From positions 1,119,101 to 1,183,100 of the forward strand of contig NW_006499563.1 in assembly GCF_000471905.2 (NCBI RefSeq): DNA of 64,000 nucleotides, in the 5' to 3' direction. A program made the translations under genes and the position numbers. The notes below the pieces were generated by a model, which was given only the letters and a program-made list of their open reading frames with translations, ran no database searches and had not been told where the DNA came from. Of the stretch, positions 23,831-33,281 are shown one piece after another. The first letter of the stretch is position 1, and the number at the start of each line of letters is the position of its first letter. The stretch is from Amborella trichopoda. Lineage: Eukaryota > Streptophyta > Magnoliopsida > Amborellales > Amborellaceae.

Positions 23831-25292
23831 TGACCGTTTCTTCTTGGAGGTCTGAGTCAGGTGATGCAGCGGATTGTCGAGGAGCGCAGCAAGTTAATTT
23901 AGAGGGGCCCAGCTTACCTCGACTGAACTTGGGCTTTCTATGCCAATCTTGTGAGGATCGGTTCTTGACGATCTTGAGACTGCGGCTTCTAGGTGGTGAT
24001 CACCGAACAGTCCTTGACTTGCTCAGGCTCTGGAGTTTGAAGAGGGAAAAATGGATTACAAGGTAGGAGGTTGTCAGGGGTGACGACTTCGACTGCCTTG
24101 GAGGCTTCCTTAATCAGGATCTGTAGGCCTATCTTCTGCTTGATCCTGAGGAGGTTGTGAACCTCATTCCAGAACCGAGCCGAAGACCTAGACTGCCCCA
24201 TTTTCTTTGAACAGGTGAGGATCATGTCTTTGAGCTGGAGCAAGAAGTAGGACTCAAGGATGAAGCACAACTTGGGCTCTTGTTTTGGAGGCTGGAGGCC
24301 TCTATTCGACATCAAGCCGTAGCCCCGAATTCCTTTGTGAGGTCAGGGTGTTCGGATGACCCAGAGCTGGCTCAAGATGGTACTCTTAGGAAAGACCTTT
24401 GAGTACCAGGGTTCAAGGTGCCTGCTTGGCATTGGGAGAGAAGCAGAGGAAAGAGGGGCCGACTCATGACTCTACCTGAGTCTGGATTCGAGAGGGACGT
24501 ACAAGTTTGTGCTTGTGAGGGACGAGGTGGGAGCTTGTCTCTCACAAGGTGAAGCTGTGTGTGCCGAGAGGGAAGACGAATCGATCGATCCTCCTGTGCT
24601 CGAGGTGGCATAGAGCTAGCGCTGCCTCGACCTGTGGAAAGCGAATGCATGGCACATGCAGGGTCTGGCCCGAGAAGCCTAGCCCTAGTTGCGAGCTCAA
24701 GGCAACATGAGGGTCACCTCGAGGTGTGGCTCAAGTGGATAGACCATGAGCCTTTAAGTGTGTGCGAGGGGTAAAGACCTCAGGGCCTCCACCTCTGTGT
24801 ACCGACTCTCTAGTTGTGGGGGCTCGGAATAGTGAAGGAGCAAAGGGGTTTGCCTTGCAGCGAACCTCAGGAGCGATGGCAGTTTGTTTTCCTTTCGTAA
24901 GGATGGACGGGGCAGCCTTCCGGTGTGCCGTAGCAGTATGACTGGCAGGAGATTTGCCAGTAGTAGGGTGCGCGGCAGCAGAAGTGCTACCCATGTAAGG
25001 GGCCTTGGTGGAGTGTCCACTAGGGCAAGAAAGCGGGGAGGCAAGGACCTTTAAATCCCCTCTCGCACAGACCCAGGTGAGAATCTGGGAGCTGGACCCT
25101 GAGTCCTGACTCAAAAGAAGAGTAAGGAAGGAGGCTTGAGTGGCTCGCTTCCCTGGGACAGCCAGGAGTGTGGGGATAAGGAAATCCCTGACCCGGATGA
25201 ACGAGTTGAACAACCCAGGTGCCATAGAAATGAGTGTAGAAAGTAAAGAAAGAAACTAATCAAACAAGAGTGAACCAACTAAGGGGTAGTAA
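23831..25292 (-). other. Leader of element A
   Basis: No domain is recognised. One frame at 24731-25225 has SSSQILTWVCARGDLK and HSTKAPYMGS blocks matching the leaders of B and C. The part 23990-24310 also matches B (55482-55826) at protein level (VHNLLRIKQKIGLQI), so leader conservation extends to near gag. Function unknown. Confidence 0.5.
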
Positions 25293-25311
25293 GTCCCCAG
25301 TGGAGTCGCCA
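25293..25311 (-). other. Primer binding site of element A
   Basis: In the sense of the element it reads TGGCGACTCCACTGGGGAC, three bases inside the LTR end. It is the cleanest of the three tRNA-Arg-like sites. Confidence 0.85.
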
Positions 25312-25314
25312 AGC

Positions 25315-27917
25315 TGGTTTGGTGCCTTGATCTCGCCATCCATATCTAGGTGATCTGGTGGCACATGTCTCAGGTCTCTGGTGGACCTGGGATTTGAGAT
25401 CGCTCTCTCAAAACCTTGCTCGAGGGCAAGGGCAGGTATACCAACCAATGAGAGCGAAATTTTAGGTGGGTTTGGGACCTACTCGGGCTGGCTTGTGTGG
25501 GTGCCCTCTTAGATCACGAAGAAAGCCCCCCAGCTGCTTGAGCTAGTTTGGAATCGCCTCCCTTGACCTGTAACCCTCTTGTTTTTCTGCACAACATTCC
25601 TATGGTTAATTTGTAAGACAAGTGTGTCGAAAAGGACCCACTCTTGTCTTAGGTCAATGCACGTTCATGGGAGAAGGTGATGAAGTGAAAGGTTAAAAGA
25701 AAGATGGAAAGGAGAAGAGAACTTGATGAAGAGGCGAGGCTGGCATGACGATCAAAATCCACCGACTCAGAGTGGTAGCAAGACGGGCATGGTTCACAGG
25801 ACCAGCATGGCGGCAGTGCTAATCGAAACTGAGGTTGGTGCGTCGACGCTAGGCTAGGCCTACCCTCAATCAAGTGGGAAGAAAAAGAGGTGGGAGTGGA
25901 AAGAACGAGACGGTGAAGAGAAGGGAAAATTTGGACGTCGATAAACATCGCGGTGGGCAATGCAAGGAGGCAGCACATTCCTTGCGGAAGGCGCTATCTC
26001 CTGAAGAGACACACGGTGATGGTTTCCCCTAATTGCACGATGGTAGGTATGAGATGCAGGGAGAATGGCGATAGGCACTTGACACATGAAGGAATCTCGC
26101 GGATGGCGATGGGTGTTGCTATGGCCTCTAGCGGGCGGCAGAAGGTATCATCGTATGCATTAGATTTGCAGCACAGGAAGACTCCTGCAGGCGGCAGCAC
26201 ACTTCTCCATCTAGGTTCTTCACCGAAGTGTCAAAGCTACGTCTGTGGGCGATGATGGGCAGCGCTGTCTGCAAAGTTCACTGAGAGAAAGAGACATACA
26301 AGAAGGAGGGAAAGAAGACTCGCGCATGGCGCTACCATTGCCATGTGCGACCTATGAGACCAAGGGAGAGGCATGCACGGCACTGCCACTGCCATGCATG
26401 ACCTCCGCGAGGGACTCAGAAGAAGAAGAGGGAGAAGAGAGGGGAGAAGGGAGAGAGAAGAAAAAAACAAAAAGAAGGGAGAGAAGATTTACCTCAACCT
26501 TAAGGGTACCGATCGAAAGTTTCTCACCTCACCCTCTCTTTCAAGCATACACCACAATGGTAAGAAAGAGAAACTTGTATTACGTGAAAACTCTCTTGTG
26601 TGTGTATGTGTCTGACTTCTCCTTTTTCTTTTTTTTTTGCGTACAACGATGGTACATATATATAGAAGTGTGCCCGAAACATGGGTGGATGATCAAAAGT
26701 AACTTATTAGTTAGAAATTAAGATTAAATTGAATTAAAAGAAATTAGAAAATAGGGTGAAAAATGATAGATTTGCCCCTTCCTAATAAGTTGTGGAATTT
26801 CGGAACAGTCCGTGTGTTGCCCTAATACTTGCGTGTTCTTGCGTGGCTGATCCGGGGTCGTTCTGATGCTCAATTGACCGTAAGATGATTGTTTTCTTGT
26901 AGGGCTTGGCATGGCGATTAATTTGATACCAACTTCGAGCCATGGATCGTGTTTTTGGTGCACGATCATGGGACTTGAATTTTGAGTAGATCTTGAAACT
27001 TCAAATCGATAGTGTGTTCGTTCCTTAATATTTTTCTATGTTTTCTTCGCTAAATCGCACTAAGCATGCTGCTATGATCACGGGGCACTAAACACAGCTC
27101 GATTCCGTGGCCAAACAAAGATTTTACTAGTTTGAATTTTTGGTCTGAATCAAGGATTCCGGCGACGGAATTTGCAATCTATTCGTTGGCTTCGTGTATA
27201 GAATTCGACTATTCATCATGTACGGGGTTCGGGTCAGACCTTATGCCTGCAATGGAATTGGTCTCGCGTCGATCGATCTCACGAACGGCGTAATTTGGTT
27301 GCTCGAGGGAGGCACGATGCTACTGAATTTCTTAAACTTTCTTCACGGATCTTCAACTTCTCTCTAGCGTTTCTTCGCGCTTGGGTATCGTCACGATACA
27401 TACCACATATCGAATCGCTCGTCTTGAATAGACGAACATGCTCACCAAATTTGAACGTGATGCGACTTAGAACGACTAAGATGTGAGCATTAAAAATCAC
27501 TAGTCGTGACTGTCCCTTTAATGGTGTAGTGTTGTAGGGTGGCCGCACGGGAGTAGCGCGCGGCTCCTCCTGTTTCACTCATTCGCCTATAACTTCTTCT
27601 TAGAGTGTCCTCTTGGGTAGAAACTTGGGGGTTTTCAACCGTGCCAGATCCAATGGCGGTTGTCCCATAGCAATTTGAGATGCTGAAGATGTAGCTTTAG
27701 TTATAGGGGTCTGTTTCCCGATTCTGCTAGAACTATTTCTTAGTCTGCACTGCCTTAGGTATGTCAGAATAATATGAAACATGCCAAGCGACTTTGGAGA
27801 GACCACATGAAGATCTTTGCCAGTTCTGGGGCTGTTCTGAGACTTGTCAAAATTTGCACTACTTGCTAGGCCATTATTGAGTGGGGGCCTCATGCTGATG
27901 AAAAATACCTTCCAACA
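25315..27917 (-). repeat. 5' LTR of element A
   Basis: It runs from TGTTGGAAGG (right) to the last CCA (left, 25315). A TATATATA box is at 26657-26664, followed in sense by a long transcribed part rich in imperfect GCGATGGGT-type repeats. The first 450 bp or so differ from the 3' LTR at about one base in ten. Confidence 0.9.
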
Positions 27918-29734
27918 GTCGAAAGTTCTTCCTCTATTTGGAATCCTTGCAATAGCTAATGTTCTCCCCTTTCCAGGGATGCTCAACCTCCTAATACTAA
28001 TGATTAGTGATCCTCCACCAACGTTCATGGGCCTCAGTCGCTCACACCACTCTGTCAAAGTGCGATACGACGAACTTGTTGACTTTCGTGAGCTCCAAAC
28101 AAGTTGACCAAGTTGTGCGAACATGGACCCCCTTCCATGATTCGCGGAGGGCTCCCAACATCTCAGTCTTCCCGGCATTTCTTTTGCTATAATGTTTCTC
28201 GAACAAAACTGGGAAGGGATAGTCCTGATCAAGCCCATGCTGCCGAGCGAAGCGGTGGGGATAGTACCCTTCAAGTTTTGCGCCATACGGGGACCGATAG
28301 GCCAAGATTCCTCCTCGAACACTTAGGATGTACATCAGCTCTCCGATCCCTGTGGGCCCACCATCTAGTTTAGTGTCGAGCTCATCCACAAACGCACGAT
28401 TGGTGAAGCTCCCCACTGGAAAGGGGACTCGACACATGCTAGAGGACTCATTCCTGAATAGATTTCGTGCATGTCCACGAGTATGAAAAAAAACTCTCTG
28501 TCCTTCGATCCTCATCAGATAAGGACACATTCGCTCCTCTAAAGTTGGGTTTCTGATATACGTTTCTTGTAAAGTAGGCTACAAACCACCCAAACACATA
28601 ATGAATGGGGAAAGGTATCTTGAAATCCTCAGGAAAGGCTTCACCGCCTACTAGCCCATGACCTCGCTCTTTTTCTTTGTAAAGTTTTCCCCTTGATATA
28701 GCTTCTAGCGCATAGTAGATGTTGCATAAGACTAGTTGTGCAAGGGTGTATTGCCACCCCCATGCCATGTCACAAGCTATGTAAAGGGTGCTTGGATGAA
28801 TTATGTCTCCTTCCCCCGGGAAAGAAAATTTACAGAGAAACAAGGCTAAATAGGTGGCCAAGAAAATCCTATCATCCCTAGATTGGGATTTGTAGATCAG
28901 AGTGGTTTTCCCCTTAACAGTTTTACCCTCTGCATCAGGATGTTCGCCATAGAAAAACGTTACCCATTGGGTGAAAGTTACATGGCCACCACTGGCTTGG
29001 AAACTAAGAAGTTAGTAGATCTGAAATATCTCTTTAAGACTAATAGGAGATGTCTCGGTCCCCAAAGGTGCCCCGCCAAAGATAACTGAGTTCTGAGCCA
29101 CGAACTTGTCATACCTGTCTCCCGTCAAGGACAGCCCACCAATAAAGTGAAGGTCTAACAAGGACATTCCTGCCTCGCCATGATCGAAGAGCCATTTATT
29201 GCTAACATTACACCATGTTTCAGCTAGTACCTTGAGAGTGTTCGAGCAGCGGTCGAAATACCCTACAGAACATTGAATGACCACTGATAAAGAGGCACGC
29301 TCGAGCGTATCTACATATATTTGCGGCACATTAAGGGTCCAAGAAGAATATCCTGGCAGATACTGATGCTCCCCCTGCATTCGGAGTCTAGTGGAAGACC
29401 AAACCAATCCATTCGTTTGAGCCATCCTCTTCCCGAAGCTGAGTAGCTTTTCGCTAAAAGCTATCTCCCTATGAAGGAAGCGGAGAAGTGTGAAACCCTC
29501 TTCAACTGAAACCGTACCATCATCATTTTCCCGGGCTTCGAAGCGTACTGGTCCACGAATAAAGGTGACATTTAGAGGCTATTCTGGTTGCCATTAAGGT
29601 TTGGTGAGCTAGATAGGGTCTCCTCTGACCAAACTTTCACCAGTAAAGTCACTGGTCCTCAACTCCCCCACTCTTGGAAGATTCTTTACTTCTGGAATGG
29701 GAATAGAATCCTGACTACTGGAAGACTCGACCAT
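27918..29734 (-). pseudogene. Plant-mobile-domain half of the antisense ORF of element C
   Basis: The likely start is the Met at 29734 (MVESSSSQ), chosen because the following block VKNLPRVGEL matches the start of the B copy (46802). The domain shows W.FDHGEAGMSLLDLHFIGGL, then FLATYLALFLCKFSFP, a TLAQLVLCNIYYALEAIS helix, and FPIHYVFGWFVAYF. These are the landmark blocks of the plant mobile domain (PMD, aminotransferase-like in older naming). It runs opposite to gag-protease. The tail is at 8830-10579. Decayed. Confidence 0.82.
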
Positions 29735-30711
29735 CACTGGTCCTCTTAGAATACTTGGTGAGATTGTCGTGCACGCTCTCCACTGTCGAATGGAACTCAA
29801 TGTTGTATTCACTCTCTGTTGCCCAGCGTGACTCACTCCGAGTGTGTCACTTAGACCGCTGAGCGTGACCCACTGCTGAGTGTGTCACTTAGACCACCGA
29901 GCATGACTCACTATCGACCGTGTCACTTAGACCACCGAGCATGATTTACTGCTGAGTGTGTCACTTAGTCTGTCGAGCATGACTCACTGCCGAGCGCGTC
30001 GCTTAGACTTTCGAGCGTGACTCACTACCGAGCGCGTCTCTTAGACCTAGGGCATGGCTCACTGCCAAGCGTTTCACTTAGACTGCCGAGCATATCACTT
30101 AGGACGACCCCAACGAGCGTGTCACATTGCACACCAGCTGCTGATTACATGTGCCATGCGTGGCACCTGGAATACCGGGTGCACCGCCTTTGAAATTGCC
30201 TGGCCTTGTCACGACCGGACAAGCGTCTCTGCCCGCACATGCGGATGATGTCCCTTCGCCTACACGCAAATTTCTGGCTTCCTTTGCCAGAGATTCCTGA
30301 GTCTTGCCGAGGATCTGCAGCTCGCGAGAAAAACCTCTGTGGTTGCCGGAAGTCCTTTCTTCTCAACAGGAAACCTCCACAAAACCTCGACTTCCCCGGT
30401 GCTTCCTAGTCACCGAAAACCTCTCGGCTCACCGCCAAGAACCCCTACCTTCTCCTCAGTGTTGTTCTGTCACTGGAACAACATTGAGAAGTCTTTGCAC
30501 AACCTCTCACCGAAGCCCCTTCCTTCACATAACCTACTAGAAAATGTGTTGTCGACCCCTGCGGCCTGCCAGAACCTTCGATCTCTCCTTCTGCTGCTCA
30601 AAAAACTCCTCTGGTTCCCCCCAAATCTCTCACTTCTTCTCCCTAGAAACCTTCTGCTACCCTCGCCCCTTAGAAGTTTTATTTTTGGTAAAACAATAAA
30701 AGGGGTTTTCA
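29735..30711 (-). other. Leader of the antisense ORF in element C
   Basis: On the - strand it runs from the TATA box to the presumed start codon, about 1 kb, as in B. It is rich in GAGGTTT and GAGAAG stretches. No domain is seen. Its last 300 bp are the tandem repeat at 29835-30130. Confidence 0.5.
29835..30130. repeat. Tandem repeat, about 35-bp unit, in the antisense leader of element C
   Basis: About eight units contain GAGCGTGACTCACTGC and GTGTCACTTAGACC. The GCCGAGCATGA motif is also the right arm of the LTR hairpins of the same element. Confidence 0.85.
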
Positions 30712-30820
30712 CCCCTTTTATAGCTGAGACTTCTCAAAGTCACCCTCGGCGAAGTTGAAATATCATGCAGGTCCTGAAGGTCGAAAGGCGATAGACCGGG
30801 CAGGGTCGAGCCTAAGCCCG
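30712..30820 (-). promoter_or_regulatory. Antisense promoter-like block of element C
   Basis: On the - strand the core (30820 down to 30781) reads CGGGCTTAGGCTCGACC and then GCCCGGTCTATCGCC; about 60 bp later comes TATAAAAGGGG (30722 down to 30712). It is about 1 kb upstream of the mobile-domain start. It aligns with blocks in A (16178-16292) and B (45757-45865). Confidence 0.65.
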
Positions 30821-30834
30821 AGCTCAAAATCTGG

Positions 30835-31215
30835 TATGCTACTATCGAGCGTGATAGTTGCTGCCGAGCGTGAAGGTTTCCACCGAGGGTGAATGTTGCA
30901 GCTGAGTGTAAAGGCTTTTGTCGAGCTTAAAGGTTGCCGTTGAGCATGAAGGTTTCTGACGAGCGTGAAGGTTGCCACCGAGTGTAAATGTTGCCACCGA
31001 GCATAAATGTTGCTGCCGAGCATGAATGTTGCCGCCGAGCATGAATGTTGCCGCCGAACATGAACGCTACCACTGAACGTGAATGTTGCTGCCGAGTGTG
31101 AACAATGTAGCCGCGTTTCGATGCCGTGCACGCTTTTTACCGTCGAATGTGAATGTTGCTTCTGAGCATGAACAATGTCACAGTGCGTAGATGTCGTGCA
31201 CGCTTTTTACCACTG
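30835..31215. repeat. Tandem repeat, about 20-24-bp unit, upstream of the antisense promoter of element C
   Basis: Roughly sixteen units contain GCCGAGCATGAATGTT with variants; near the end a longer repeat with GCACGCTTTTTACC appears twice. A long open frame on the - strand is a by-product of the repeat. Confidence 0.88.
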
Positions 31216-31579
31216 AGCGTACTATTTTGCCTCTGCACTTATGCCTTCTATAACCGGCATTTTGTGCACGCATAAGCAAAGTATGACCGTCAACACCTGC
31301 CCATCCCCATTGAAATCATGTCCATGCCCTAACCTTTTATCCCCATGAGGACATACCCACTTCTTAATCCCCGGTGAGTCCGTTGCCTCATACCATCCCT
31401 CACTGGGATACACATTCACCATCTGAACCCACTGTCCATAAATGGTCATGGCCATTTCATCCTCAGTGAGTCAGACCACTATTGCAAGCCCATTTCCCGA
31501 GGAGTCCATATCCACTTTATATCTCCTGGTGAGTTCACGCCTCATTGGCATTGGTGAACCACAATACATGGCAGCTCAT
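31216..31579. other. Spacer in element C
   Basis: Single-copy sequence with several CACTGGG/CCCAGTGAG-like words. No gene is seen. Confidence 0.4.
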
Positions 31580-31960
31580 ATACAGTCCAGCTGTATGACC
31601 CTAAACTATAGTGCACGTCTTGGCCGCATGACGTTAAATTACTTCGTACAATGGTCTAACTGTATGACCCTAAACTATAGTTCACGTCCTGGTCGCATGA
31701 CGTTAAACTGCTTCGCACAACCGTCCAACTGTATGACCCTAAACTATAGTGCATGTCCTAGGCGCAAGACGTTAAACTGCTTCGCACAACTGTCCAGATG
31801 TATGACCCTAAACTATAGTGCATGTCCTAGCCGCATGACGTTAAACTGCTTAGCACAACGGTCCAGTTGTATGACCTTAAACAATAGTGCATGTCCTGGT
31901 CGTATGACGTTAAACTACTTTGCCCAGGTCCCGGTGGCATGACCTTAAACATGCCTCCAT
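31580..31960. repeat. Tandem repeat, five units of about 66-68 bp, in element C
   Basis: The unit contains TGTATGACCCTAAACTATAG, then CGCATGACGTTAAACTGCTT. One more partial unit lies at 32285-32385. The complement of this unit matches motifs in A and B (GTTTAGGGTCATA, TTTAACGTCATGCGGC), and A and B lie on the opposite strand, so the repeat has the same orientation relative to all three elements. Confidence 0.9.
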
Positions 31961-33281
31961 ACATGTGTGCATCCTTTGCCGCACGCACACCCTTTGCATG
32001 CTATTTCATGCATGATTTTCCTAGCCGGTCCATCCACACATATATACCACCTCCACTTCCTCCCTTAGGAGTCCATCCCTATGTCCTTTCATACACTCAC
32101 CACATCCCCCAGTGAGTCAGGCTCATGCTCACAAAATCTCAATGACCCATTCCGTCATCCATACTCATCGACAACTAGTGGGTCACCCCTTATCAGTTTT
32201 CCATACAAACACCATTCGTCATTCCTAAATGTTTCATGCCATCTCCCCAAGTGAGTCAAACCACTGCCATACTCACCCATCTCCATCACGGTCCAGCTAT
32301 ATGACCTTAAACTATAGTGCACGTCCTGGCCGCATGACGTTAAATTACTTTTCCCAGGTTCTGGAGGCATGACCTTAAACACGCCATCACAAAAAAATGG
32401 CATGGTGTACACCCAAAAGGGGAATGTTGTTGTCCTGTTGTCTAGATCCAAAAAAAAAAAAACCAAGTCATTCAGCCTTACGTCCAACGAGGTGTAGACT
32501 TTAAAATCTTCTCACCAGGTCATTCATAGCCAAGTTAGATACAACAAACTTGGTGAGGCTTCAAAAAAAAAAAAATCATTTCAGTCAATTGTCCAATGGG
32601 GTGTAGACGTTAAAATATTCATGTCAGATCCCATACATGCAAGCAACTGTCAAACCAGGTCGACCTGCCCATAGCAACCAGGATGAAGCCAACCGCAGCC
32701 ACCTCGTGAAAACCTTCCCTTGACCGGACCAGACGTTCGTGGTATGCCAACAAAAACCTCGACTGGGCTTAGCAAGATAGGACCACAGAGGTACGCTGCT
32801 TGTCAAAACCAAACCTAGTGGAGCAACAAACTTTGCCAAGTCTGATGAGGGTTAGGACTCTAAAAGCATCTCATACATCTAATATGGGTGTCGACTTAAA
32901 AGTCATCCCTTAAAAATTTTGATGAGGGTGAGAGGACTCTAAAAGCATCTCATACTTCTAACATGAGTGTGGACTTAAAACTCATCCCTTAAAGGTCTCC
33001 ACATCTGGGGTATGCCATCAAAACCCTTAGCCATCTGAGTACCTTAGCCACCCATACAAGAAGCAGCTTTGTACGAATATCCCTTTAACGTTCCTGTGAT
33101 CCGGTGACCAGGAAGAAAACTGAAGTCAGAGGAATAATTTTGTTCAAAAAATTGTACTTCTTTCTTCTCTCGAAGCACAACAATTGGTGGGGTAAGCTGT
33201 TTGAGGTCATTTTCCATCACTTGTATCCCCAATGCGAATAAGGAGAGAGTAGTTTGCGACCTAAGTACGCAGGTCCCATAA
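31961..33281. other. Mostly unique stretch before the 3' LTR of element C
   Basis: It holds two A-runs (32450-32462, 32563-32573), a pair of direct copies of about 70 bp with ACTCTAAAAGCATCTCATAC (about 32854-32920 and 32936-33000) and no recognised gene. A polypurine tract beside the LTR is not obvious. Confidence 0.5.

Larger units (their letters stand above)
10580..27917 (-). mobile_element. Element A: Tat-lineage Ty3/gypsy retrotransposon fossil inserted in element C
   Basis: The ends are TGGTTAGG (left) and CCTTCCAACA (right) on the + strand, which is TGTTGGAAGG...CCTAACCA in its own sense. Parts on the - strand from right to left are 5' LTR, primer site, leader, gag, RT, RNase H, a second RNase H, integrase, then a non-coding tract with tandem repeats and the shorter 3' LTR. 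Protease was not recognised. An antisense promoter-like block is present but no mobile-domain ORF. Flanks GTTGG and GTCGA look like a decayed 5-bp target duplication. LTRs differ at about one base in ten. Broken in many places. Confidence 0.9.

Noticed and set aside
30763-31131. Open - strand frame of about 120 codons with repeated ATFTL-like words
   Set aside because: It is the 20-24-bp tandem repeat read through; the unit length gives periodic residues without stops.
31442-31942. Open + strand frame of 166 codons with repeated CMTLNYSA words
   Set aside because: It is the 66-68-bp tandem repeat translated; no similarity to a protein family.
32400-33281. A host gene between the repeats and the 3' LTR of element C
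   Set aside because: No open frame with a recognisable domain or codon bias; short frames only, and the position is within the element.
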